Shown: positions 1 through 6,308, counted from the first letter of the stretch. The stretch: 7,580 nt of DNA from Bacillota bacterium (GCA_023395595.1 JAEWYO010000051.1:1-7580), one strand, 5' to 3'. Program-made: numbers and translations. Notes: generated by a model not told the origin, from the letters alone.

Positions 1-19
1 CCCAAATGTCAAACAAGCG

Positions 20-904
20 TTAGCCTACGTTGATGCCAAGCAGCTGCTTTGCCGCAAGACCGATCAAGAACGACAGCGCCGCAACGCCGAGACTGATGAG
101 CACCATCTCGCCGAATCGCCGGAAAAACGGCAAATCCTGCGCGATTGAGATATAGTAATTGAACGCAAGGATGATGAGCACCACAACCGCGATCATGATG
201 ACAAACGCGAGCACATACAGCTCATTCGGCAACAGCAGATAGGGCAGCACGATCGCAACCACGGTGAGCAGATACGCGACTCCCGTATAGAGGCTGGATT
301 TGAACGCCTCGCCGCTGCCTTCCACACGCTTGGCCAGATAGTTGGATGCCGCCATGGACAGCGTCGCCGCAACGCCGGTGATGATGCCGGAGAGCGCAAC
401 GAGCCTGTTGTTGGCGAGCGCAAATGTCAACCCTGCGATGGTACCCGTGAGTTCCACCAGCGCGTCGTTGAGCCCAAGCACGATGGAGCCGACATAGTGC
501 AAGCGCTCCTCGTCGATCATCTCCATCAGCCGATTCTCGTGCGCTTCCTCGTCCGCGATGATGCGGCGCACCTCCGGCAGCTCCTGCTCGATTGCGTGCA
601 GGTCTTTGAGCCCCAGGTCTTCCCCTTTTTCGAAGAGCTTGATGGCAAACGTGATGCCAAGAATCCGGCTCATCAGCGAAAACGCAAAGATCTTGCCGCG
701 GTTTGGCGCAACGTCCTGCCCTGTATAGCTGCGCCAGGTTTCATAGTGCCCCCGTTCCGCGCGGGAGATCTCCTCAAACGCTTTCTTGTTGTTTTCATCC
801 TTTAAGCGCGTGGCAATCTTGCCGTAGAGAATGCTTCCGGTCAACTCATCCCGCTGCATATTGAGCAGATGCTTTTTCAATGCCGGACGGATGCTCTGTT
901 CCAT
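20..904 (-). CDS. Ferritin-like domain fused to VIT1/CCC1 membrane transporter (MbfA-like Fe/Mn transporter)
   Basis: The 294-residue product joins two domains. Residues 1-130 form a rubrerythrin/ferritin-like four-helix domain with diiron-type ligands: E20, an ExxH at E50/H53, and E119/E120 with H122 in DEEAHE. Residues 136-290 are a VIT1/CCC1 domain with about five membrane segments (near 141-162, 166-190, 204-225, 228-250 and 266-288). It has the family's first-helix pattern GLNDALVELTG (D147, E151) and the small-residue, Met-containing second helix (MAASNYLA). The same order occurs in MbfA, the membrane-bound ferritin that exports iron in alpha-proteobacteria. The likely role is moving Fe2+ or Mn2+ out of the cytoplasm, with the ferritin-like part as metal sensor or donor; direction and metal are inferred. 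The start at 904 fits the family's N-terminus and has a weak AGCGGGG site 7 bases upstream. An ATG at 961 would add 19 unlike residues and overlaps a candidate -10 box. No Fur-like operator was seen. Confidence 0.9.
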   Translation of the reverse strand: MEQSIRPALKKHLLNMQRDELTGSILYGKIATRLKDENNKKAFEEISRAERGHYETWRSYTGQDVAPNRGKIFAFSLMSRILGITFAIKLFEKGEDLGLKDLHAIEQELPEVRRIIADEEAHENRLMEMIDEERLHYVGSIVLGLNDALVELTGTIAGLTFALANNRLVALSGIITGVAATLSMAASNYLAKRVEGSGEAFKSSLYTGVAYLLTVVAIVLPYLLLPNELYVLAFVIMIAVVVLIILAFNYYISIAQDLPFFRRFGEMVLISLGVAALSFLIGLAAKQLLGINVG

Positions 905-959
905 TTCGCAACCCCGCTTTCCATGTCGTTCTTGCACAATCGTGTGTGTTTTCGCGTTC

Positions 960-965
960 ATTATA
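960..965 (-). promoter_or_regulatory. Candidate -10 box for the ferritin/VIT1 gene
   Basis: The minus strand reads a perfect TATAAT here, 55 bases before the chosen start codon, giving a leader of roughly 45-50 bases. The -35 region is poor: with a 17-base spacer the hexamer is TGTACG, only three matches to TTGACA, so the promoter may need an activator or the match may be chance. A terminator immediately upstream (1034-1062) means this gene needs its own promoter, which supports the call. Confidence 0.4.
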
Positions 966-1020
966 CCCCCGCATGCAATCTGCGTACAGGGATTGCTTTG
1001 GCGCGTTGTACTGCGCACCG

Positions 1021-1062
1021 AAAGAAAAAGAGAACCCGCTCCGAAACAGATTCGAAGCGGGT
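1021..1062 (-). terminator. Intrinsic terminator after the surface protein gene
   Basis: On the minus strand a 12-base-pair stem (ACCCGCTTCGAA with TTCGGAGCGGGT, one G-T pair) closes a 5-base loop at 1062-1034. It is followed by a T-rich run (TCTCTTTTTCTTT, 1033-1021). It begins about 40 bases after the stop codon of the surface protein gene and separates that gene from the transporter gene downstream. It is a textbook rho-independent terminator. Confidence 0.92.
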
Positions 1063-1101
1063 ATTGCGCGCTTTGGGTGTGCTTTTGTGTTGCGCTGCGG
1101 C

Positions 1102-3765
1102 TTAGAAGAGGTTGTTTTCGTCCTCGTCATCATCGTCCATCTTGTCCTCGCGGTTCTTGATGAACAGCCAGATCCCGCCGACGATCAACGCAACCGCGAT
1201 GAGCACGATTGCCGCGATGAACCAGCCATCCGAACCGATTCCCTCATTCCCCTTGTCGGGCGAAACGGAGGGCGACGGCAGCGGAGAAGCGGAGGCGTCC
1301 GGTGTGGGCGAGAGTTCCGGCGACGGGCTCGCCGCGTTGATATCACGGCTGAGGAAGACATAGTCCGAGCAGTGCGTCTGGGACACGGTTGCCCAACCTG
1401 TGTTGTCCACGGTCGCCGTCTGCTGGAACGCAAGGGTATTATCCGCGTTGAGCAGATAGTAATAGAGCGTCTTGCCCGCCTGCGCCGCACCGACATTCAG
1501 GCGGATGTTCGCCTTGGCCGGCAGCTCACCGCTGTAGTTGTAATGTACGGTTGCCACATAGGCATCGCCCGCGATCTCCTGCGCGGTCTGCGCGGCGATG
1601 GAGTTATTGATCGACGCACCAAAGTCATACCATAGCTGGGTATACGTCTGCGTCATCGTTCCCTTGGCAAAGGAGAACTCCACGTCCGGCTGCTTGATGG
1701 TCACATCCTGCGCCTTGTTTCCTTCCGCGAGGCTCTTCATCGTCGAGTACAGGATGCGCGTGTTGTCCGGTGTGAGGGTGTAGGTATACAGCGCGGTCGT
1801 GGCGCTGCTCGTTGCGCTGGGCTTGGGAGACGGCGTTGCGCTCGTGTCGTCATCGCTCGAGGAGGAAGACGAGGTCGAGGTCTTGTATGGTTCGCTGGAG
1901 GGCGAAGCATCCGTGGTTGCCGTTGCCTTATAGCGCTGATAGAAGGTATAGCTGGTGCCGGACTTGAGTCCACTGAAGGTCGGGCTGTCCTGCCAGGTGG
2001 TCCCGCCGCGGGAGTATTCCATACCCGAAATCGTGTTGAGCACGATCTTGGAGGTCGAGCGGCTGTAGCGCGTTGGCGCATCCGGCGCATCACCAGTGTA
2101 GTATGCCTTCGCAACCGTGCCGAGCGATTTTGTGACAACGCCGCCCTGCACCGTGCTGGTCACCTCGACCGAAAGCGGGTTGCTGATGTCCGCCGCGCTG
2201 ACGGCATAGGCCGGGCCCGTGCCGACAACGGTGGTTCCGCGCTTCCAGGTATAGGTCAGTGTGCCGGTGTTGTTGCTTGCCGTGAGCGTCGCGGTCATGG
2301 TCATGCCATAGCGCGCCTCGCCGGTGGTATTGATCGTGCCCGTGAGTCCGGAGAGCGTACCGAAGTTCGCGCCTGCGCTGGATGCGGAAGCAAGCGTGGT
2401 TGCCGTCTCCGCGACGCGCTGATAGAACGTATAGGTTGCTCCCGTTGTGAGGGAGTGGAAGGTCGGCGTGTCCTGCCAGTAGGTTCCGCCAAGCGAATAC
2501 TGGTATCCTGTGACGGCGTTGAGGGTGATACTGCTCGCCGTTGCGCTCGCCATCGAAGGCGCGGCGGGCACGGTTGCGTTCTCCGCCTTGAGCACCGTTG
2601 CGGTTGCGGCGGAAAGCGTACCGCTCTGCTCGCTTGCGGTTACGGAGAGTGTGATGACCTGACCCACATCCGCACTGCCAAGCAGATATGTCGTGCCCGT
2701 TGCGACGGTTGCGCCGCCGCGCTGCCAGACATAGCTGATCGTACCGGAAGCATTGGAGCCGGAGAGTGAACCCGTGAGGGTCTTGCCAGACTGCGCGGTA
2801 CCGGTGATAATCGCGGTTCCGGTGAGTCCGGTGATGGTCTTAACGGTGAGTTTCTCGCTCGCGTCGGAGGCAAACGTGGTGCCGGTTTCCTTCACGCGCT
2901 GATAGAAATCATAGCTCTGTCCCGCGGTCAGGCCGGAGAACGTCGTGCCGTCCTGCCACGAGCCGCCCGTGATCATGTATTCATATCCGCTAACGCTTGT
3001 AAGCACGACGGACGTATCCGTCACCGTCTGCGCAACGGGTTTGGTCACAGTGCCGGAATAGGGAACTTTCGTAACAGCCGAGCGGGTGATATAGACTTCC
3101 AGATCGCCGGTCAATGCAGCGCCCGAGAGGGAAAAGCTACCCGACGCACCGTTTACTGCGATTGCAGTATGCAGGTCATACCCCGCTTGTGCAGGAATTG
3201 AAAACGCGACCGTCGCGCCGCTTGCAACCGCTTGACCGCTGACAATTGCGGTGCTGTCCGCCGTTGCGCCCTGTCCCGCGCCGGAGGTGGTGAACACCAC
3301 GGCGAGTTTCGCGCCGTCATCGGTCGTTGCAAACGAGCCGGAGACTGCGGCGTTCGGGTTGTTTGCCGCGTCGGCAAAGACACCTGCGTCCACATTGACG
3401 GTATACGTCTTGCTCACCGCAAGCGTAAGCGCAGTACCGCCGCTGGTAAAGTCGCTCAGGTCATAGACGGCATACCAAGGTCCGCTTGTTGCGTCGCCAA
3501 CCAGCGTGCCGGAGGCGGCATCCGATGCGTAAGTCGTTGTGCCGTCGGATACGGTGATGGAATGCCCGGAGACCAGAGATGCCTTTTCGCTCAGCGAGAA
3601 GATGATCTTCTGGTTTGCGGTCGTTGCGGCACTCACCGTGGGCGAATACAACGATGCAACGGGTGCGGTTGTGTCCGCTTCCGCAAGCGCCGCCGCCGGA
3701 AGAGAAACCGCCAACGCGAGCACGACGAAAAACGCCAGTAACTTTTTGTGTTTTGTGAAGAACAT
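1102..3765 (-). CDS. Large secreted, membrane-anchored surface protein with Ig/Fn3-like repeats
   Basis: The 887-residue product has a signal peptide (KHKK, hydrophobic core, cleavage near ALA at 26-28). An SbsA-like Ig domain follows (about 31-148, starting DTTAPV), then a stretch resembling a divergent InlB B-repeat (about 152-230; GYDLH, then a VNG turn and LTGDLEVYIT). A repeat block covers 250-626. Short Fn3-like units with WQD, F-SGL and FYQR are centred on W270, W430 and W591, alternating with Ig-like units at about 313-393 and 473-553 that share LTGT and a Y-W-RG core. A Ser/Asp/Thr/Pro linker (630-655), a beta-rich domain ending in HCSDYVFLSR (about 657-807) and a Pro/Ser linker (811-838) lead to one membrane helix (about 847-869) and an acidic tail, NREDKMDDDDEDENNLF. 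No LPXTG motif is present, so anchoring is by the helix. An AAAGGAG site 5 bases before the ATG fixes the start. A role in adhesion or envelope structure is inferred; no enzymatic domain was seen. Confidence 0.9.
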   Translation of the reverse strand: MFFTKHKKLLAFFVVLALAVSLPAAALAEADTTAPVASLYSPTVSAATTANQKIIFSLSEKASLVSGHSITVSDGTTTYASDAASGTLVGDATSGPWYAVYDLSDFTSGGTALTLAVSKTYTVNVDAGVFADAANNPNAAVSGSFATTDDGAKLAVVFTTSGAGQGATADSTAIVSGQAVASGATVAFSIPAQAGYDLHTAIAVNGASGSFSLSGAALTGDLEVYITRSAVTKVPYSGTVTKPVAQTVTDTSVVLTSVSGYEYMITGGSWQDGTTFSGLTAGQSYDFYQRVKETGTTFASDASEKLTVKTITGLTGTAIITGTAQSGKTLTGSLSGSNASGTISYVWQRGGATVATGTTYLLGSADVGQVITLSVTASEQSGTLSAATATVLKAENATVPAAPSMASATASSITLNAVTGYQYSLGGTYWQDTPTFHSLTTGATYTFYQRVAETATTLASASSAGANFGTLSGLTGTINTTGEARYGMTMTATLTASNNTGTLTYTWKRGTTVVGTGPAYAVSAADISNPLSVEVTSTVQGGVVTKSLGTVAKAYYTGDAPDAPTRYSRSTSKIVLNTISGMEYSRGGTTWQDSPTFSGLKSGTSYTFYQRYKATATTDASPSSEPYKTSTSSSSSSDDDTSATPSPKPSATSSATTALYTYTLTPDNTRILYSTMKSLAEGNKAQDVTIKQPDVEFSFAKGTMTQTYTQLWYDFGASINNSIAAQTAQEIAGDAYVATVHYNYSGELPAKANIRLNVGAAQAGKTLYYYLLNADNTLAFQQTATVDNTGWATVSQTHCSDYVFLSRDINAASPSPELSPTPDASASPLPSPSVSPDKGNEGIGSDGWFIAAIVLIAVALIVGGIWLFIKNREDKMDDDDEDENNLF
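1888..3018 (-). repeat. Alternating A-B-A-B-A protein repeat block inside the surface protein gene
   Basis: Three A units (3018-2851, 2538-2368 and 2055-1888) alternate with two B units (2829-2587 and 2349-2107), giving a period of about 480 bases or 160 residues. A units share the order G-Y/M-x-Y, GG-x-x-W-Q-D, F-x-x-L-x-x-G and Y-x-F-Y-Q-R. B units share LTGT, a G-x-T/M-L/M turn, a Y-x-W-x-R-G strand and a closing strand of small and beta-branched residues. The copies are clearly diverged at DNA level, so they are old duplications or are selected as protein modules. Confidence 0.85.
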
Positions 3766-3924
3766 ATGCGCTCCTTTCCGCAGCGCGGCGGATGGGTTTT
3801 GCCTTTGCCGCGCGCAGTGGGTCCTTGTGATTTTTTACCAATTTGCTTCTCTCAGGCGGGAGTCCTGAAACAAGCGGGGAATGCTTCTTTGGGATTCATG
3901 GACGATAGCGATACTCTTTGCCTC

Positions 3925-3953
3925 AGTATGCCACATTCATTTTTCGATTGCAA
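3925..3953 (-). promoter_or_regulatory. Candidate promoter for the surface protein gene
   Basis: The minus strand carries TTGCAA (3953-3948), a 17-base spacer and CATACT (3930-3925). Each hexamer matches the housekeeping consensus at four of six positions. Transcription would start near 3918 and give an untranslated leader of about 150 bases. The gene lies downstream of a terminator, so a promoter is expected in this region, but this exact site is only a moderate match. Confidence 0.3.
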
Positions 3954-4060
3954 ACCATCTAAGGCGCTTCTATATACAACACTCGACAAAAACCGAATTC
4001 GTTGCAGAGTGTTTGCAATTTCTACGAAATTTTTGCAGGAAATTTTGGCGGTGTTCGCTT

Positions 4061-4087
4061 GGATACCGCGGGCGGATGGTATCCGCC
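4061..4087. repeat. Two overlapping, mutually exclusive hairpins
   Basis: GGATACC (4061-4067) pairs perfectly with GGTATCC (4078-4084). The overlapping arms GGCGGAT (4071-4077) and ATCCGCC (4081-4087) pair perfectly around a 3-base loop. Only one can form at a time. The element sits just beyond the terminator of the small protein gene and upstream of the surface protein gene. No T-tract follows on either strand, so it is not an intrinsic terminator by itself. Confidence 0.5.
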
Positions 4088-4112
4088 GATCATCCCATAT
4101 ATCCTATCCGCG

Positions 4113-4143
4113 AAAAAGAAGCTGCCTTTTTCTAGACAGCTTC
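4113..4143 (-). terminator. Intrinsic terminator closing the nadD-rsfS-small protein cluster
   Basis: On the minus strand a 9-base-pair stem (GAAGCTGTC with GGCAGCTTC, one G-T pair) and an 8-base loop at 4143-4118 are followed by TTTTT (4117-4113). It begins about 18 bases after the stop codon of the 70-residue gene, which supports that small frame being a real transcribed gene. Confidence 0.9.
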
Positions 4144-4161
4144 TATCGTCCTGATTCTTTT

Positions 4162-4374
4162 TTACAGTGCATGTTTCAGCGCGAGAAATCGAAGGTACAG
4201 CGCGTCATATTCGCAGCCGCAGCTGCCGCATTCCTCGTTTGCCTGCTCCACCGCCATAATCAACTCATCCTTGCAGCTCTCGCCGCAGAGATACGCGTTG
4301 GCGGGCGCGGAGATCAGCTCCCAGCCGGAATCCGCAAAGCGTTTCAAGATTGACCGAAGTTCATGTTCTTCCAT
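4162..4374 (-). CDS. Small cysteine-containing protein, function unknown
   Basis: The product has 70 residues and is acidic, with a probable helix at each end (residues 1-16 and about 35-47). Five cysteines sit at C30, C34, C49, C52 and C54, forming CxxxC and CxxCxC (ECGSCGC), a spacing that could bind zinc or an iron-sulphur cluster or form disulphides. There is no signal peptide or membrane segment, so it should be cytoplasmic. An AAAGGAGG ribosome binding site lies 10 bases before the ATG, and an intrinsic terminator follows the stop at once. It starts 130 bases after the rsfS stop with no terminator seen between, so it is probably the last gene of the nadD-yqeK/rsfS cluster, although a promoter of its own in that gap cannot be excluded. 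I do not recognise a named family. The frame is well supported; the function is not. Confidence 0.8.
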   Translation of the reverse strand: MEEHELRSILKRFADSGWELISAPANAYLCGESCKDELIMAVEQANEECGSCGCEYDALYLRFLALKHAL

Positions 4375-4504
4375 CTTCCGTGTGCCTCCTTTTGCAATTG
4401 CTTGGTTCGGGGGTACCTTCTCAGAATGGGTTCTGTCCTTCCGCGCTGCCGATTGATTCGTAAAATGGCTCCGTGTGGTCGCTGGCGCATACGAAAAAGA
4501 GTAT

Positions 4505-4918
4505 TTACGCCTTTGCGCCCTGTTCCTTCTTGAGTCGGGCCGCTTCGCGCTCCTCTTCTTCCTTCATCTGCGAATAATAGATCGCGCTGTTGTTTTCGTC
4601 CCAGAGGCGCTCCATGTTGTAATACTTGCGCTCTTCGGGATAGAACACATGCACGAGAATATCTGCAAAGTCGAGCACGACCCATTTGCCCTCGCCATAA
4701 CCTTCGCTGCGGCGGATGGTGAGTCCGAGTTCCGATGCTTTTGCATCTACTTCGTCTGCAAGAGATTTGACCTGCTGGGTCGCTCTACCGCTGCAGATGA
4801 TGAACCAGTCGGCCACGATGGTCTTGTCCGCCACATGGATGGCGACGATGTCCTGTGCTTTCTTATTGTAGAGAACTTCGCAGACGGCAAGCGCCTTTTG
4901 TTTGATGGATTCGTTCAA
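4505..4918 (-). CDS. rsfS: Ribosomal silencing factor RsfS (YbeB/iojap family)
   Basis: RsfS binds protein uL14 on the 50S subunit and blocks joining with 30S, lowering translation in stationary phase or starvation. The 137-residue product carries the family motifs in order: ADWFIICSGRATQQVKSLAD (36-55), EGYGEGKWVVLDFADILVHVF within 72-92, and YYNMERLW (99-106). The start is a TTG at 4918, preceded by GGAGG with 7 bases between; no in-frame ATG lies between there and the conserved region. The first upstream ATG codons would run into the nadD-yqeK frame and add unrelated sequence. The protein is longer than the 105-120 residues usual for the family because of a charged C-terminal tail (EEEEREAARLKKEQGAKA, 120-137). 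It follows nadD-yqeK after 61 bases, the usual order in Bacillota, and is probably co-transcribed with it. Confidence 0.95.
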   Translation of the reverse strand: MNESIKQKALAVCEVLYNKKAQDIVAIHVADKTIVADWFIICSGRATQQVKSLADEVDAKASELGLTIRRSEGYGEGKWVVLDFADILVHVFYPEERKYYNMERLWDENNSAIYYSQMKEEEEREAARLKKEQGAKA

Positions 4919-4979
4919 GTGGTTTCCTCCGTGTTTTCTTGTGTGTTGTGTTTGTATCGTTGTTGTTCGTGTGTTTGTG
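4919..4979 (-). promoter_or_regulatory. A/C-rich leader between nadD-yqeK and rsfS
   Basis: Read on the minus strand, this 61-base spacer is almost entirely A and C (for example ACACGAACAACAACGATAC), with G and T nearly absent until the GGAGG site before the rsfS TTG start. Such a stretch cannot fold with itself, so it leaves the ribosome binding site open. It may help a weak TTG start; that role is inferred from composition only. Confidence 0.45.
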
Positions 4980-6119
4980 TCAGCGCGATTGTTGCGCATA
5001 CCACGCGAGTGCCCGCGCAGAAGCGGGGTGCGCCTGCTTGCCCCGGCGCTCGATGAGCTGGGACACGCGCGCAATCGCATAGCGCATAAAGCCGTCGATA
5101 TCCGGCGAAATCCGGTTTCGATACTCCTCCACGCCGGGAAACTCCCTCGTGGGTTCGATTAGGTCCGCCGCGTAGATCAGCGCCTCGAAATCCGTCATGC
5201 CCCAGTCGCCCGTGGTGTGCAGCCGGATCGCGCGGAGAATGGTTTCGTCTGTAATGCCATACTCCATCTTTGCCAGCACCGCGCCGGCAAACGCGTGATA
5301 GACGGGCGCAATCCCTGTTTCATCGCCGGAGAGCACCTCCTGCGCGACGGGGTCGAGGCACTTTGCGCAGTCGTGCAACAGAGCCGCGACGCGTGCCTTT
5401 TGCGCATCCTGCCGCCAGAGCACGGCAAGCCTTGCCGCCGCACGCATGGTTCCGCAAACGTGGGTATACCGCTTTGGCACGAGCGCCGCACGGCTTTTCT
5501 CCTGCATTGCCCTAAACTCCGGCGGAAAATAGCGTCCGCATTCATAAACCGCCTGCTCCACCGCGTCCGGCAGCATGCCGTCCAAGGGAAGCCCCGCCGT
5601 CAAACGCTTTCGAATCTCGGTGGACGCGATGATCTCCGCCTTGGCGGAAAGCAAGCGAATCCGTGCGCCATATCGCTCCCGCAGCATCTGCGCGTTCTTT
5701 TCGTCGTCCTGATCGATGCCCACGCGCGGCACGCACAGCACACTCGCAAGTTTGAGCACTTCTTCTGGATGGTACCAATTCGGTAGGTCGGAAAGCGTAT
5801 CGCTCCCGATGATCAGAAAAAGCTCCGCTCCGGGATATTGCGCCAAGAGCGCCTGTATCGTGAGCAGCGTATAGCTCTTTCCGCCGCGGACGATCTCCAG
5901 ATCACTCGCCTGCATCCGCTCCTGTCCGGAGATCGCAATCTCCACGAGGTCAAAGCGCACCTCGGCGGGAATATCTTCGTCCACGCGCTTATGCGGGGGA
6001 TCGGCCGCGACCATGAGCAGCACCAGATCCAGCGCGGCTTCGTCCCGCGCAATCTGGGCCATCTGCACGTGCGCGCGGTGAATGGGGTTAAACGTGCCGC
6101 CAAGCAGTCCGATTCGCAT
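4980..6119 (-). CDS. nadD: Bifunctional NadD-YqeK: nicotinate-nucleotide adenylyltransferase fused to HD-domain Ap4A hydrolase
   Basis: The 379-residue protein fuses two enzymes usually made by neighbouring genes. Residues 1 to about 200 are NadD, which joins ATP and nicotinate mononucleotide to give deamido-NAD. The nucleotide-binding loop GGTFNPIHRAH is at 7-17, DPPHKR at 40-45, a GSDTL segment at 105-109, and the second ATP motif ASTEIRKR at 165-172. Residues from about 206 are a YqeK-type HD phosphohydrolase that symmetrically cleaves diadenosine tetraphosphate. Its metal ligands are H220, the H249-D250 pair in LLHDCAK, H275, H301 and D319 in YAADLIEP. Both active sites look complete. The start follows a weak AGGGCGG site 6 bases upstream and gives the expected N-terminus MRIGLLGGTF. 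rsfS lies 61 bases downstream. Such fusions are known in some Clostridia, so this is uncommon but not new. No strong promoter was found just upstream. Confidence 0.95.
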   Translation of the reverse strand: MRIGLLGGTFNPIHRAHVQMAQIARDEAALDLVLLMVAADPPHKRVDEDIPAEVRFDLVEIAISGQERMQASDLEIVRGGKSYTLLTIQALLAQYPGAELFLIIGSDTLSDLPNWYHPEEVLKLASVLCVPRVGIDQDDEKNAQMLRERYGARIRLLSAKAEIIASTEIRKRLTAGLPLDGMLPDAVEQAVYECGRYFPPEFRAMQEKSRAALVPKRYTHVCGTMRAAARLAVLWRQDAQKARVAALLHDCAKCLDPVAQEVLSGDETGIAPVYHAFAGAVLAKMEYGITDETILRAIRLHTTGDWGMTDFEALIYAADLIEPTREFPGVEEYRNRISPDIDGFMRYAIARVSQLIERRGKQAHPASARALAWYAQQSR

Positions 6120-6249
6120 GTAAGCCGCCCTAACCCCTCTCGTACTTGCGCAAACGCAAACGCGTTCTCAAGCAAAATCAATCTATTGCTGTAACTTTGC
6201 TTTTCTACTATAAGAATACCATGTTTTTTTCTCCCGTAAAAGAGCGGGT

Positions 6250-6279
6250 TTCTGCGGGCGCTGATCCCCCGCCGCAGAA
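6250..6279. repeat. Inverted repeat abutting the mutase promoter
   Basis: TTCTGCGG (6250-6257) and CCGCAGAA (6272-6279) are perfect 8-base arms around a 14-base centre. The right arm ends at the base before the candidate -35 box. No T-tract follows on the plus strand, so it is not a terminator for that direction. It could be an operator or simply a chance repeat. Confidence 0.35.
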
Positions 6280-6308
6280 TTGACAAACGCAGGCTTGAAT
6301 GCGACAAT
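6280..6308 (+). promoter_or_regulatory. Probable sigma-A-type promoter of the mutase gene
   Basis: A perfect TTGACA (6280-6285) is followed after 17 bases by GACAAT (6303-6308), which matches four of six positions of the -10 consensus. This would start transcription near 6315 and leave a leader of about 90 bases before the ATG at 6406. A second -10-like TATAAA lies at 6316-6321, with only CTTGAA as a partner. The promoter lies in the 286-base gap between two divergent genes; I saw no convincing promoter there for nadD-yqeK. Confidence 0.55.

Larger units (their letters stand above)
3778..4112. other. Intergenic region of about 335 bases with several inverted repeats, no gene seen
   Basis: No credible coding region lies here on either strand, and base composition is more AT-rich than in the genes. 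On the minus strand it is the upstream region of the surface protein gene. It holds a candidate promoter (3925-3953), two mutually exclusive hairpins (4061-4087), a 6-base-pair inverted repeat AATTTC-TAC-GAAATT (4017-4031), and a nested inverted repeat (3978-4013) with arms AACACTC and GAGTGTT around the palindrome CGAATTCG. I compared it by eye with glycine, TPP, SAM and cyclic-di-GMP riboswitch cores and found no convincing match. Confidence 0.6.

Noticed and set aside
905..1018. Longer starts for the ferritin/VIT1 gene (ATG at 961 or 1018)
   Set aside because: The extra residues are unlike the family, the ATG at 961 overlaps the TATAAT box, and the ATG at 1018 lies upstream of that box.
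3778..3960. A riboswitch in the leader of the surface protein gene
   Set aside because: Short pieces such as CTCTCAGGC on the plus strand and GGCAAAG on the minus strand recall glycine and cyclic-di-GMP aptamers, but the rest of the conserved cores is missing by eye. A covariance-model search would settle it.
3881..4135. An 84-codon plus-strand frame in the intergenic region
   Set aside because: It lacks a properly spaced ribosome binding site, has no family-like pattern, and runs through the minus-strand terminator hairpin.
3748..4353. A 201-codon plus-strand frame spanning the intergenic region
   Set aside because: It overlaps the start of the surface protein gene and nearly all of the small cysteine gene on the other strand, and crosses a terminator; its composition is not protein-like.
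4919..5080. Extension of rsfS to an ATG inside the nadD-yqeK gene
   Set aside because: The added 54 residues are unlike the family and overlap the upstream gene by about 100 bases, whereas the TTG at 4918 has a well-placed GGAGG site.
6231..6257. A terminator on either strand at CCCG...CGGG
   Set aside because: The stem is only four base pairs and the T-rich run lies on the wrong side for the plus strand; on the minus strand it is followed by A residues.
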